The notes: generated by a model from the sequence alone, not told the origin. Counted from the first letter of the stretch, positions 16,279 through 25,482 are shown. The stretch: 50,963 nt of DNA from Shewanella sp. MBTL60-007 (GCF_019654915.1 NZ_BPET01000042.1:1-50963); one strand, 5' to 3'. Translations and numbers: made by a program.

Positions 16279-18748
16279 CCGTCGCGAGTTTCTAAAAGCC
16301 AACGCCGCCGTTGCAGCCGCAACAGCCGTAGGTGCAACTCTGCCAGTTAAGATAGTCGAAGCTGCAGAGCAAAAAGATAACATCAAGTGGGACAAAGCAC
16401 CTTGCCGTTTTTGTGGCGTAGGTTGTAGTGTTCTTGTGGGCACAGATAATGGCAAAGTAGTGGCCACTAAAGGTGACCCTGAAAGCCCTGTGAACAAAGG
16501 CCTTAACTGTATTAAAGGCTACTTCCTTTCTAAGATCATGTACGGTAAGGATCGTCTAACCACACCGCTTCTACGTATGAAAGACGGTCAATATGATAAA
16601 GAAGGCGAATTCACCCCGATCAGCTGGGATAGCGCTTTTGACATCATGGCTGACAAGTGGAAAAACACCCTTAAGACTAAGGGCCCAACTGCGGTTGGTA
16701 TGTTTGGTTCAGGCCAGTGGACAGTTTGGGAAGGCTACGCCGCCTCTAAACTTCATAAAGCCGGTTTCCTAACGAACAACATCGACCCCAATGCCCGTCA
16801 CTGTATGGCTTCTGCGGTAGCAGGCTTTATGCGTACCTTTGGTATTGATGAGCCTATGGGTTGTTACGACGACTTAGAAGCTGCAGACCAATTTGTGCTT
16901 TGGGGCGCTAACATGGCTGAGATGCACCCAATCCTTTGGGCTCGTCTATCAGATCGCCGCTTAAGCAACCCGAATAGTCGCGTGCACGTGCTTTCAACGT
17001 TTGAAAACCGTAGCTTTGACTTAGCTGACAACGCGATGGTGTTCCGCCCACAGTCTGACCTAGTTATCCTTAACTACATTGCTAACTACATCATTCAAAA
17101 CGATGCAGTGAACAAAGACTTCGTTAATAAGCACACTAAATTTGCCCTAGGTACAACCGATATCGGTTACGGTTTGCGTCCAGATCACCCGCTTGAGAAG
17201 AAAGCCAAGAACCCTGGTAACGGTAAGTCTAAGCCTATCAGCTTCGACGAATACGCTAAGTTCGTTAGCTCTTATACATTAGAGTACGCGGCAGAAATGA
17301 GTGGCGTTGAGCCAGAAAAGCTAGAGTTAATGGCGAAAGCTTATGCCGATCCAAACGTGAAGATGATGAGCTTGTGGACCATGGGTATCAACCAGCACAC
17401 CCGTGGTGTGTGGGCCAACAACATGCTTTACAACATTCACTTGTTAACCGGTAAGATTGCTACCCCTGGCAACAGCCCGTTCTCATTGACCGGTCAACCA
17501 TCAGCTTGTGGTACGGCACGTGAAGTCGGTACCTTTGCTCACCGTCTACCAGCTGACATGGTAGTAGCAAACCCTAAGCACCGTGAAATCACTGAAAAGC
17601 TATGGCAAATCCCTGCTGGCACCATTCCGCCAAAGCCAGGTTTCCACGCGGTGCTGCAAAGCCGTATGCTTAAAGATGGCAAGCTGAACTGTTACTGGAC
17701 TATGTGTACCAACAATATGCAAGCCGGTCCAAACATTAACGATGAAATGTACCCAGGTTTCCGTAACCCAGAAAACTTCATCGTAGTATCTGATCCATAC
17801 CCAACTGTTACGGCAATGGCAGCTGACTTGATTCTACCAACCGCTATGTGGGTAGAAAAAGAAGGTGCATACGGTAACGCAGAGCGTCGTACTCACATGT
17901 GGCACCAGCAAGTTAAAGCACCTGAGGGCGCTAAGTCTGATCTTTGGCAGCTAATGGAGTTCTCTAAGCGCTTTAAAGTGTCTGAAGTATGGCCTGCAGA
18001 GCTAATTGCTAAGCAACCTGAACTGGCTGATAAAACGTTATTTGACGTACTTTACGCCAACGGCGTCGTCAACAAGTACCCTGCCAGCGAGTGTAAGGGC
18101 GAGTTCAACGACGAGTCAGATGCATTTGGCTTCTACGTACAAAAAGGCCTATTCGAAGAGTACGCCCAGTTTGGTCGCGGCCACGCCCACGATTTAGCTG
18201 ACTTCGATACTTACCATGAAACACGCGGTCTTCGCTGGCCAGTGGTTGATGGCAAAGAAACACTACGCCGCTTCTCTAAGGGTGACCCATATGTGAAAGG
18301 CGACAAGGAATTTGATTTCTACGGTAAGCCTGACGGTAAAGCGGTGATTTTCGCGCTACCGTTTGAGCCTGCTGCTGAAGAGCCGAACGAAGAGTTCGAT
18401 CTTTGGATGTCTACCGGTCGTGTACTTGAACATTGGCATACAGGTTCAATGACCGCACGTGTACCAGAACTTTACCGCGCTTACCCAGATGCACAGATCT
18501 TTATGCATCCAGAAGACGCTAAAGCTCGTGGTCTAAAGCGTGGCGATGAAGTCATCGTAGCCTCACCTCGTGGTGAAGTGAAAACCCGAGTGGAAACTAA
18601 AGGCCGCAATAAGCCGCCAAGAGGCGTGGTATTTATGCCATTCTTCGATGCGCGCCAGCTGGTCAACAAGTTAATACTTGATGCGACTGATCCACTGTCA
18701 AAAGAGACAGACTTCAAGAAGTGTCCAGTTAAAGTAATGAAAGCATAA
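16268..18748 (+). CDS. napA: Periplasmic nitrate reductase catalytic subunit NapA
   Basis: Molybdenum-bis-MGD enzyme (826 residues) that reduces nitrate to nitrite in the periplasm. It starts with a twin-arginine signal (SRREFLKANAAVAAA) followed by a likely cleavage site near residue 34. The [4Fe-4S] ligands are Cys46, Cys49, Cys53 and Cys81 (C-x2-C-x3-C-x27-C), with the conserved Lys in the next segment. The Mo ligand is Cys179 in NARHCMASAVAGF. The C-terminal molybdopterin dinucleotide-binding domain is intact. The ATG at 16268 is chosen over an earlier in-frame GTG because it directly starts the Tat peptide and GTGAGGA lies in front. Its length and motifs fit an active enzyme of the napDAGHB (NAP-beta) type. 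Confidence 0.98.
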   Translation: MSISRREFLKANAAVAAATAVGATLPVKIVEAAEQKDNIKWDKAPCRFCGVGCSVLVGTDNGKVVATKGDPESPVNKGLNCIKGYFLSKIMYGKDRLTTPLLRMKDGQYDKEGEFTPISWDSAFDIMADKWKNTLKTKGPTAVGMFGSGQWTVWEGYAASKLHKAGFLTNNIDPNARHCMASAVAGFMRTFGIDEPMGCYDDLEAADQFVLWGANMAEMHPILWARLSDRRLSNPNSRVHVLSTFENRSFDLADNAMVFRPQSDLVILNYIANYIIQNDAVNKDFVNKHTKFALGTTDIGYGLRPDHPLEKKAKNPGNGKSKPISFDEYAKFVSSYTLEYAAEMSGVEPEKLELMAKAYADPNVKMMSLWTMGINQHTRGVWANNMLYNIHLLTGKIATPGNSPFSLTGQPSACGTAREVGTFAHRLPADMVVANPKHREITEKLWQIPAGTIPPKPGFHAVLQSRMLKDGKLNCYWTMCTNNMQAGPNINDEMYPGFRNPENFIVVSDPYPTVTAMAADLILPTAMWVEKEGAYGNAERRTHMWHQQVKAPEGAKSDLWQLMEFSKRFKVSEVWPAELIAKQPELADKTLFDVLYANGVVNKYPASECKGEFNDESDAFGFYVQKGLFEEYAQFGRGHAHDLADFDTYHETRGLRWPVVDGKETLRRFSKGDPYVKGDKEFDFYGKPDGKAVIFALPFEPAAEEPNEEFDLWMSTGRVLEHWHTGSMTARVPELYRAYPDAQIFMHPEDAKARGLKRGDEVIVASPRGEVKTRVETKGRNKPPRGVVFMPFFDARQLVNKLILDATDPLSKETDFKKCPVKVMKA

Positions 18749-18808
18749 GCCTTTCATTAACAAAATTAACTTTAATCGCTTAAGCAAAAGCGGAGAAAAA
18801 TAACGCAA

Positions 18809-19543
18809 ATGAGTACGGTCAATCATAGTAAAGTCACAGCCAAAGGCGTCAATCGCCGTCAGTTTTTAGCCACTTCGGCAAAAGCTAGCTGCGCAATGGG
18901 TTTACTAGGAATGGGATTAACGGCAGTTGCTAAGCAATCTAGTCAGTTAGACCCACTCGCGATTCGACCGCCAGGTGCATTAACTGAAGATGATTTTCTT
19001 TCGGCCTGTGTACGCTGCGGCTTATGTGTAGAGGCTTGCCCTTACGACACTCTCAAACTAGCTCGCTGGTTTGAGGGCGTCCCAACGGGTACCCCTTACT
19101 TTAGCGCACGTAAAATCCCCTGTGAGATGTGTGAAGATATCCCTTGTGTTAAAGCTTGCCCGTCGGGTTCGCTGGACCATGAGTTAACTGATATTGAAGA
19201 CGCCAAAATGGGGATTGCAGTCCTTATAGACGAGAAAAATTGCCTTAACTTTAAAGGGCTGAGATGTGATGTTTGTTATCGGGTTTGCCCGCTAATTGAC
19301 GATGCCATCACCCTTGAAATGCAACACAATGAGCGCAGTGGTCACCACGCCATGTTTCTTCCCACAGTTAACAGCGACAGCTGTACTGGCTGTGGGAAAT
19401 GTGAACATGCCTGTGTACTAGAGCAAGCTGCAATCAAGGTACTACCGACTCATATTGCGTTAGGAAAAACGGCTTCACATGATACCTATATCAACACCGA
19501 AGAGACCACGCTTGAGATGCTAAATAAGGGGCTTGAACTATGA
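18809..19543 (+). CDS. napG: Ferredoxin-type protein NapG
   Basis: Periplasmic iron-sulphur protein of 244 residues that works with NapH to pass electrons from quinol towards NapA. A Tat signal is present near the start (NRRQFLATSAKA). Four Cys clusters follow, for example CVRCGLCVEACP, CEMCEDIPCVKACP, the region around LRCDVCYRVCP, and CTGCGKCEHACV, consistent with four [4Fe-4S] clusters. It is 60 bp after napA and overlaps napH by 4 bp, so the two are co-translated. Confidence 0.95.
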   Translation: MSTVNHSKVTAKGVNRRQFLATSAKASCAMGLLGMGLTAVAKQSSQLDPLAIRPPGALTEDDFLSACVRCGLCVEACPYDTLKLARWFEGVPTGTPYFSARKIPCEMCEDIPCVKACPSGSLDHELTDIEDAKMGIAVLIDEKNCLNFKGLRCDVCYRVCPLIDDAITLEMQHNERSGHHAMFLPTVNSDSCTGCGKCEHACVLEQAAIKVLPTHIALGKTASHDTYINTEETTLEMLNKGLEL

Positions 19544-20448
19544 GCCAGACACTAAAGCAAAAACCGACAACACGTGGCTTTGCTGCTGCGGCGGTAAAAG
19601 AGCTAGGCTGGTGGCGCGCCCACAAGTTCTTGTTCTTACGTCGTATAAGCCAAGTCAGTGTCTTTGCATTGTTTGCCCTTAGCCCTTTCATCGCAACGTG
19701 GGCTGGCGTTTGGCTGCTTAAGGGCAACCTCTCTGCCAGCGAACTCTTTGGCGTTGTGCCATTGTCAGATCCACTTGCAACCTTGCAAGTATTACTAACT
19801 GGCCACTTACCCGAGCTTAGTCTGGTACTTGGCGCCGCGATTATTGCGCTGTTTTACGCAATATTAGGTGGCCGAGTATTTTGCAGCTGGGTCTGCCCAG
19901 TGAATATGGTGACAGATCTTGCCAGCTGGTTACGACGTAAATTGAACTTGCCTCGCACTTCTGAGATGCCAAGAAATTTACGTTACTACCTGCTTGCGCT
20001 CGTACTGTTTTTGCCGATTATAACTGGCCTGACAGTATGGGAATGGGTCAACCCCGTGCCAGTTCTTTACCGCGCCGCGCTATTTGGCGCTGGCAGCGGC
20101 TTATGGATCTTGGCCGCCATCTTGTTACTGGATCTGTTTATCAGTGAGCGAGCATGGTGCGGACACTTATGCCCAACAGGTGCGCTATTTAGCCTGCTGG
20201 GTAAAGTGAGCCCGGTAAAAGTATCAGCTGTTAATGCCAAAGACTGCGATAACTGTATGGATTGTTTTACTGTTTGCCCTGAAAGACAGGTTTTAAAACC
20301 TGCACTCAAAGGTAAGCAGCCAATGATACTCGACAGTGATTGCACTCAATGTGGCCGTTGTATCGACGTTTGCGCCCAACGCGTTTTCCAGTTTCAGAAT
20401 CGAAAGTATCAAAATCGAATTGCCCTAAAGGCGGAGAACAACCAATGA
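19540..20448 (+). CDS. napH: Quinol dehydrogenase membrane component NapH
   Basis: Inner-membrane protein of 302 residues with four to five hydrophobic segments (near 35-55, 85-110, 145-165 and 185-205). Two CxxxCP motifs face the cytoplasm (CSWVCPVN and CGHLCPTG), and two C-terminal [4Fe-4S] motifs are present (CDNCMDCFTVCP and CTQCGRCIDVCAQ). In E. coli NapGH oxidises ubiquinol and feeds the nitrate reductase; here it is probably the membrane entry point, since napC is absent. Start and end overlap napG and napB (ATGA). Confidence 0.95.
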   Translation: MSQTLKQKPTTRGFAAAAVKELGWWRAHKFLFLRRISQVSVFALFALSPFIATWAGVWLLKGNLSASELFGVVPLSDPLATLQVLLTGHLPELSLVLGAAIIALFYAILGGRVFCSWVCPVNMVTDLASWLRRKLNLPRTSEMPRNLRYYLLALVLFLPIITGLTVWEWVNPVPVLYRAALFGAGSGLWILAAILLLDLFISERAWCGHLCPTGALFSLLGKVSPVKVSAVNAKDCDNCMDCFTVCPERQVLKPALKGKQPMILDSDCTQCGRCIDVCAQRVFQFQNRKYQNRIALKAENNQ

Positions 20449-20870
20449 AAAAAGTACTCACCTTAGCCGCGCTAGTAATGGCGCTTAGTGCTTGCTCTGG
20501 TCAGCAAGCGAACACTCAAGCAGAACCTGTAAACATCAGTTCATTGGGTAAGTCTGAGATCACAGATATTCGTGCAGCCGATCCAGCGCCGCTTTATCCA
20601 AAGCGCGGTAAGTCTATCGAGCGTACCTTCGTACATCAGCCACCGATGATCCCACACAAAGCGGATTACCCAATCACGCTGAAGAAAAATGGCTGTATTA
20701 GCTGTCACAGTCCAGCGAAAGCTAAGCGCATGAAAGCAACAGCCGTTGATCCTTCACATATGTTGGCAGACGGTAAGTTAAATAACGAGTACTACAACTG
20801 TACTCAGTGCCATACGCCACAAGCGGAAAACAAGCAGCAGCTAGTCGAAAACGACTTCTCTGCTCAATAA
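20445..20870 (+). CDS. napB: Diheme cytochrome c subunit NapB
   Basis: Electron-transfer subunit of 141 residues that feeds NapA. Two c-type heme sites are present: Cys84-x2-Cys87-His88 (CISCH) and Cys119-x2-Cys122-His123 (CTQCH). The motif FVHQPPMIPH, with a conserved His, matches NapB. The signal peptide is unusual, because residues 14-17 (LSAC) form a lipobox, so the mature protein is probably lipid-anchored at Cys17 rather than soluble. The start ATG overlaps the napH stop (ATGA), and GGCGGAG lies just upstream. It is the last gene of the operon and is followed by a hairpin terminator. Confidence 0.95.
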   Translation: MKKVLTLAALVMALSACSGQQANTQAEPVNISSLGKSEITDIRAADPAPLYPKRGKSIERTFVHQPPMIPHKADYPITLKKNGCISCHSPAKAKRMKATAVDPSHMLADGKLNNEYYNCTQCHTPQAENKQQLVENDFSAQ

Positions 20871-20893
20871 GCTTTAACTAGCTTTAAACCATT

Positions 20894-20924
20894 AAAAAAC
20901 CACCTCATTGAGGTGGTTTTTTAT
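20894..20924. terminator. Bidirectional terminator after napB
   Basis: The hairpin AAAACCACCTCA / TGAGGTGGTTTT has an A-tract on its left and a T-tract on its right. It can end transcription of nap (plus) and of the universal stress protein gene (minus, stop at 20950). Confidence 0.85.
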
Positions 20925-20949
20925 GTTCCATCTCTTATTAGCAATCGCT

Positions 20950-21828
20950 TTACTCTAAGGGCTCTAACATCCCTTCGCGGGCAGGCACCACCAATACATT
21001 GCTGCGGATACGGCTTAATATCGATTCCGCCATATTACCGACCACAAAAGCATACAAGCCTTGACGCTGTGCCGCACCAAGCACTAAATAGCGCACCTTA
21101 TGCTTACAGGCTAACTGATAGATACACAAGTCGGGCTCACCCACCGTAATGTGAATGCGTTCAGGATCGATATTGAGCTTATCAAACAAAGCTTGGTGCT
21201 TAGCTTTTGCCTCCCTCACCATGGCGTAGGTATCGACGATCTCCATATCATGGATCACCTGAGGTAATCGAATCACAAATGCAAGATGTAGCTCACAACC
21301 TGTCGCCTCTGCCAACTGGGTCGCTTGACGAATAACGGCTTGATTCAGCTGCTGCTTTAAGGTTTTTTTACTGTCGAGATCTAACGCCATCATCACGGTA
21401 TTACTCTTCTTTACTGGATGATCGGTCAGTAGCATTAATGGCACTCGAGTATGACGGATGAGGCTCCAGTCAACAGGTAGGTAATGGTTGGCGTGATGCA
21501 CAGATTTAACTATAAGATCGAAGCCATGACGGTCTGAATGATGACAAGCATGCTCATAAAGATCTTTGCTCCAGACACTATGGGTTGGCGTATCGGCAGC
21601 ATCGATACTCTCTAGCTCCAACTCAACCTTAGCCATTCGCTGCTGCATAATATGCTTTTGTGCAACAGCAACAAATTTTGGGTTGTAATACTCGGCATTG
21701 CCAAAATATTCAAAACTATAAGCAAATACCTCGGCGCGCTTACCTAACATTCTAGCAAGCTCCACTCCCGCCGATATCGCATCGACCTCGGCCTCTTCTC
21801 TCTGGGAAATAATGAATACTTTGTCCAT
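20950..21828 (-). CDS. Tandem universal stress protein, UspE-like
   Basis: Cytoplasmic protein of 292 residues made of two Usp domains (about 1-140 and 143-290). The second half has the typical end motif LVLGAAQRQG...NMAES-ILSR...VLVVPA. The usual ATP-binding loop G-x2-G-x9-G-S/T is not clearly conserved, as in UspE. UspE-type proteins are induced in stasis and low-oxygen growth and are linked to Fnr in E. coli. The ATG at 21828 is preferred over a GTG one codon earlier because GGAGACC lies at good spacing. It is convergent with nap and not part of that operon; a shared regulator is possible but not shown. Confidence 0.85.
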   Translation of the reverse strand: MDKVFIISQREEAEVDAISAGVELARMLGKRAEVFAYSFEYFGNAEYYNPKFVAVAQKHIMQQRMAKVELELESIDAADTPTHSVWSKDLYEHACHHSDRHGFDLIVKSVHHANHYLPVDWSLIRHTRVPLMLLTDHPVKKSNTVMMALDLDSKKTLKQQLNQAVIRQATQLAEATGCELHLAFVIRLPQVIHDMEIVDTYAMVREAKAKHQALFDKLNIDPERIHITVGEPDLCIYQLACKHKVRYLVLGAAQRQGLYAFVVGNMAESILSRIRSNVLVVPAREGMLEPLE

Positions 21829-21930
21829 CACGGTCTCCGCTTACTATACCCTGATTTTAGCTTAGACAAGTTTGAGGCTAACTGCAGTTAAACCGACAGG
21901 ATTGATGATCCGGATCAAGACTGGATAAAT

Positions 21931-21960
21931 GATAAAAAAGCCATCGAGCGATGGCTTATT
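21931..21960 (-). terminator. Terminator of the lipoprotein gene
   Basis: A hairpin with 8-bp arms AAGCCATC / GATGGCTT (loop GAGC) lies just after the lipoprotein stop and is followed, on the minus strand, by a T-tract (A-tract at 21933-21938 on the plus strand). Confidence 0.8.
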
Positions 21961-21984
21961 GATAAATTTAATCATTAGGCTAAG

Positions 21985-23343
21985 TTAAATATCGCAGCCT
22001 AACGATTCAAAGTCTGCCTGACTCATATATTCAGTGGTAGGCAGATACTCTCCCATGATGGCATATTCATCTCCAGGTACCGAAGTGTTTTGAATCGCCT
22101 CGGCAAAATCCGCTTTCGGAAGCATGTTACGCACAATGAGCAATGCTTCATTGAGTTTATTACCTCCTCCCTCAACCACTCGACCAAAGCCATCTCCCTG
22201 CTCGGTCCATGGTAAGTAGTTATAGCCACACTCAGCGTTGGCATTACTCGGCTTAGTCACTTCTGGGCTAGTCACAACCGTGTAGTACCCCTCCTCATCG
22301 ACAACAAGCTCCTCATCAAATAAGCATGCTGTCACCACTTGTGAGTAATACTCATTTTGGCAAATAGACCAGTAGCGAAGTTGAGACTCAGACTCATCAA
22401 ATACACCACTGCCAGCCAGTGTTTTTGGTACCACTGGCAACTTACCTCTAGTAACAGCTACTTCGCCAAAATCACTGTTTAAGAAGGTACTCACATATTG
22501 ATTATCGGCGTTAGCATAGTAATTCACTTTCCGCTCCGGCTCGCCGTCACACTTCCCGAGAAAGTTACACTGAATGCCAAATGTGCCATTGTAAGCTGCC
22601 CGCCATACCGCAGGATTTTTAGCTGGGTCGAATGCTGGATTTAGGCGGATCTTGCCATAGGTCTCCTTGGGCACGAGCGGGATAGCTAGGTTATCTGTGT
22701 CCACTTGCAATGCATCACAAGCTTGTTGACCATACAGTTGCTCCCCCGTTGATAAGGTCAACTCAACTGCAGGCAGTGCTACGCCGCCTAGATCATCTTG
22801 GCCTTCATCGCTAACGTAAATACGATAAATCAGTACCGCCTTGTTGCCCTGCTCTGCGTAATCAAACAAGGTATTACTTGGCAACTCGCCTGCTGGCTGA
22901 CCTTGCGCAACAGCAAGGGTGAACTCTCTTAATTGCTTATGGCGCTCTGCACCTTGAATATAGGGATTAAAAGAGCCCTCATCTGCAACAATATCTTTAT
23001 CTGTTATCGCCGTTGCTGGTGAGGTGTCTGCTCGGTAGCTATTGAGTGATATATAACGCGCATGGGGATATTCGCCATGCAAGGTTAAGCTGGCACCTTC
23101 TGGCAGGATATAACCCGCATGCCAGTAATTTGCTCCTGTATCAGGATAGGCAAAGTTACGTTCAGGATGGTCGATGTTATAGGGACCGACCCAGAAACAG
23201 GCGCTGGGCTCAATTTGCTTACCCAAAGGCTTCGGATCAGAATCTGAGTTACACCCCACAAGGGCAATCATCGACAAACAAGATACCAGTGTAAGCAAGG
23301 GTTTCTTTATACAACTTTTAGAATTCAACGAGTAATTATTCAT
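21985..23343 (-). CDS. Secreted lipoprotein of unknown function
   Basis: Not recognised by function. The protein (452 residues) begins with a signal peptide whose lipobox is LVGC (Cys31). The mature part contains a segment on display of an envelope protein (FWVGPYNIDHPERNFAYPDTGANYW), a run of Asp- and Ser-rich repeats and at least eight Cys residues. It has few Lys and Arg, typical of an exported protein. No transmembrane part is seen beyond the signal, so it should sit in the outer membrane or periplasm. It is divergent from an AraC-type regulator at 23518, which may control it. The N-terminal region before the signal is long (15 residues before the hydrophobic core), so a shorter start is possible. 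A solute-binding or catalytic role cannot be decided. Confidence 0.7.
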   Translation of the reverse strand: MNNYSLNSKSCIKKPLLTLVSCLSMIALVGCNSDSDPKPLGKQIEPSACFWVGPYNIDHPERNFAYPDTGANYWHAGYILPEGASLTLHGEYPHARYISLNSYRADTSPATAITDKDIVADEGSFNPYIQGAERHKQLREFTLAVAQGQPAGELPSNTLFDYAEQGNKAVLIYRIYVSDEGQDDLGGVALPAVELTLSTGEQLYGQQACDALQVDTDNLAIPLVPKETYGKIRLNPAFDPAKNPAVWRAAYNGTFGIQCNFLGKCDGEPERKVNYYANADNQYVSTFLNSDFGEVAVTRGKLPVVPKTLAGSGVFDESESQLRYWSICQNEYYSQVVTACLFDEELVVDEEGYYTVVTSPEVTKPSNANAECGYNYLPWTEQGDGFGRVVEGGGNKLNEALLIVRNMLPKADFAEAIQNTSVPGDEYAIMGEYLPTTEYMSQADFESLGCDI

Positions 23344-23517
23344 TGTTATTGTTATTCCTTTTCTTATATACCCGACAAAATGTCATACCTTTCAACCTCT
23401 ATTAAAAGGATTGTTGACGTCTCATTTTTCTATATAGGATAAAGATTGAGCTTAATGGGCATTATTTGTAACCTAAACCATACAAGCAGTGATTAATGGT
23501 CGGATTGAGACAGGTTT

Positions 23518-24552
23518 ATGACTTTAAAGGACAGTAACAAGTTGACAGATGAACCTACGACGATTGCCTCTTGGGCTCTAGCCGTATGTCGCACAATCGA
23601 TGCGGCTGGCGTCGATAGCCAAAAAATACTCGATGAGGTCGGCATCGACAAATCTATATTGCATGACCCAAATGCACGATTACCTACACAGCAAATGACG
23701 CAATTATGGCGGCGTACGGTCACGATAACAGGAGACGAAGCCATCGGCTTAAAAGTGGCTAACTTTGTACAACCCACCAGCTTTAACGCCTTGAGCTTTT
23801 CACTACTTGTTAGCGAGTCTTTAGCTGATGCCTGGAGCCGAGTAAAACGTTACTACAGCATTATTAGTAACGTACTCGAGGTGGATATTGAACATGGGCC
23901 AGAACAGTCTGCATTATGCTTTAATAAACTCCCAGGTAAACACTATGCAGATGAAGCTATCGACGCCTTTATGGCGACGAGTTATTTGATGGCACTACAG
24001 GTTAGTCATGGCCAGATAAAGCCCACGAGATTAGCGTTAGAGCGTAGACAACCTTTCGAGGCAAAACCTTTTGAACAGCTATTTAGTTGCCCAATTAGCT
24101 ACGCAGCCAAAGGCAACAAAATCTACTATTCCAACCAAGACTTACAGCGGCCTTTCCCTTCGGCGAATAGAGAACTCGCCCTAAAAAATGATGAGGCGAT
24201 TCACAGCTATTTTCTGGCATTATCTCAGCCTTCATTTAGCAAAAAAGTCTCCGAAGAGATTGCCATTGCAATGACGTTAGGCAATCCAGACCGAGACACC
24301 GTCGCCAAAACTTTTCATATGAGTAGTCGCAGCTTACAACGCAAGCTACGGGAAGAAGGAACATCCTTTAGCGAGCAAGTCGAGCAGATAAGAAAAAATT
24401 TAGCGCAAAAATATCTGTCGAGTCCGCAACTCTCAATGTTAGAGATCTCATTTCGCTTAGGCTTTAAAGATCCCAGTAACTTTACTCGAGCATGTAAGCG
24501 CTGGTATGGCGTGTCGCCTTTGCAATATCGACAGCAAAACAGTGCAAAATAA
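23518..24552 (+). CDS. AraC-family transcriptional regulator (arabinose-binding-like N-domain)
   Basis: Regulator of 344 residues. The N-terminal part (about 20-200) resembles the OruR/ArgR-type AraC ligand domain, with segments such as LPTQQMTQLWRRTVTITGDEAIGLK and FNALSFSLLVSESL. The C-terminal 100 residues hold two helix-turn-helix units typical of AraC (SSRSLQRKLREEGTSF and ISFRLGFKDPSNFTRACKRWYGVSP). The gene lies 174 bp from a divergent lipoprotein gene, so it may control that gene. The effector is unknown; relatives respond to small metabolites such as ornithine or fatty acids. It is a single gene; the next plus-strand gene starts 129 bp downstream. Confidence 0.9.
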   Translation: MTLKDSNKLTDEPTTIASWALAVCRTIDAAGVDSQKILDEVGIDKSILHDPNARLPTQQMTQLWRRTVTITGDEAIGLKVANFVQPTSFNALSFSLLVSESLADAWSRVKRYYSIISNVLEVDIEHGPEQSALCFNKLPGKHYADEAIDAFMATSYLMALQVSHGQIKPTRLALERRQPFEAKPFEQLFSCPISYAAKGNKIYYSNQDLQRPFPSANRELALKNDEAIHSYFLALSQPSFSKKVSEEIAIAMTLGNPDRDTVAKTFHMSSRSLQRKLREEGTSFSEQVEQIRKNLAQKYLSSPQLSMLEISFRLGFKDPSNFTRACKRWYGVSPLQYRQQNSAK

Positions 24553-24681
24553 TCGCAGTTTATTGATAACAACCCCAGAATTTCAATAGATTAAACTCGT
24601 GTTATCGGCGCAATGTCACTTGCTATCATCCTATTTTCAGGTAACGTTAAAGCAAGATCAATTGACATAAGAAGCGTCTAT

Positions 24682-24942
24682 ATGAAGTCAGGTAAGCACG
24701 ATGCACAACTACTCAAGCTCGCAATGGAAATTGGTGTAGGCTACGCCAAGAAGAGAGGCTTTGCCGATTTTGGCCAAGGGATCTCCCCTAAAGATAAAGT
24801 CGAATGTATCTACCGATTATTGGTGCAAGATAACCTTATTCAGGCTCTGCCAAAAGATAAAGAAGATGGCCCCAATATGAAGCACAAACTGGTATTGTGG
24901 ATCAGCCGTCAACTCCCCCCAGAGCATGAACTGCTTAACTGA
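24682..24942 (+). CDS. DUF5062 family small protein
   Basis: Small cytoplasmic protein of 86 residues from the ATG at 24682. It resembles the DUF5062 family found in Shewanella and Vibrio, with a helical start (AQLLKLAMEIGVGYAKKRGF) and a conserved end (LPKDKEDGPNMKHKLVLWISRQLPPEH). No function is established. The frame is also open upstream to an ATG at 24613, but the extra 23 residues (a hydrophobic stretch then Arg/Lys) are not expected for the family. No strong ribosome-binding site is seen. It is a lone gene; the next candidate gene is on the opposite strand. Confidence 0.8.
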   Translation: MKSGKHDAQLLKLAMEIGVGYAKKRGFADFGQGISPKDKVECIYRLLVQDNLIQALPKDKEDGPNMKHKLVLWISRQLPPEHELLN

Positions 24943-25217
24943 GTACCTCTCGTCACTTTAGGTCTACCTGCTACGCTAAGTGGCAGGTATTACTCACCGA
25001 AGCCTCTACTCAAAAAAGCAATCGATTCACCATTTCAATCGTTAAGCTAAAACGGATCACTAGATAAGACAAGACGCTGAGAGTAAGACAAGCTAATCTT
25101 TCATATATTAAGTGGGATACTTACGCCAAGTTTAACGAATGTTGACGCGATCCGGTGCAACTAAAGATGCAAAGTTTAGCGGTCAACTCTATCAAGCCAA
25201 ACCACTAAGCAATAATA
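24943..25217. other. Intergenic region after the DUF5062 gene
   Basis: It holds an imperfect hairpin, TACCTGC (24965-24971) and GCAGGTA (24983-24989), which could end the DUF5062 transcript but lacks a strong T-run. No gene is supported. Transcription of the 49-residue ORF on the minus strand would run into this region. Confidence 0.4.
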
Positions 25218-25367
25218 TTATGACGCTAGCTTACTTGGCTTTACCTGCTCTTTCGCCGAGAGTTGTTTCGAGCCAGAAGCATTGTCTAGCTTCTGCCTTT
25301 CGGCTTTATCCAATGGTTTAGCAGCTAAATAGAGCGCTTGGGCAAACAAACCTTGGTATGACTTCAT
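25218..25367 (-). CDS. Hypothetical 49-residue lysine-rich small protein
   Basis: Not recognised. The ORF is ATG to TAA, with a good ribosome-binding site (GGAAAGAAG) ending right before the start. The protein begins MKSYQGLFAQALYLAAKPLD; the first half could form an amphipathic helix and the second half is Lys/Ser-rich, with no membrane segment or Cys. Codon use looks ordinary. It is divergent from the LysR gene at 25483, with about 115 bp between them, so it could be the LysR target. It may also be chance, because ORFs of this length occur randomly. Confidence 0.5.
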   Translation of the reverse strand: MKSYQGLFAQALYLAAKPLDKAERQKLDNASGSKQLSAKEQVKPSKLAS

Positions 25368-25482
25368 CTTCTTTCCTGTCGTTGCTATAAAAATAGGCGA
25401 AATAGTGTGGTTGCGGTCAAAGTAATCCTTATCCTACTATTAGTAAAATGAATAATACCTATCCAATGAATTCCATTTAAGC

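Noticed and set aside
16268..18748. Formate dehydrogenase as an alternative for the molybdoenzyme
   Set aside because: The napD, napG, napH and napB neighbours and the Mo-Cys motif NARHCMA identify NapA.
25139..25321. 60-codon plus-strand frame
   Set aside because: It overlaps the 49-residue minus-strand frame, which has the better ribosome-binding site; only one can be right.
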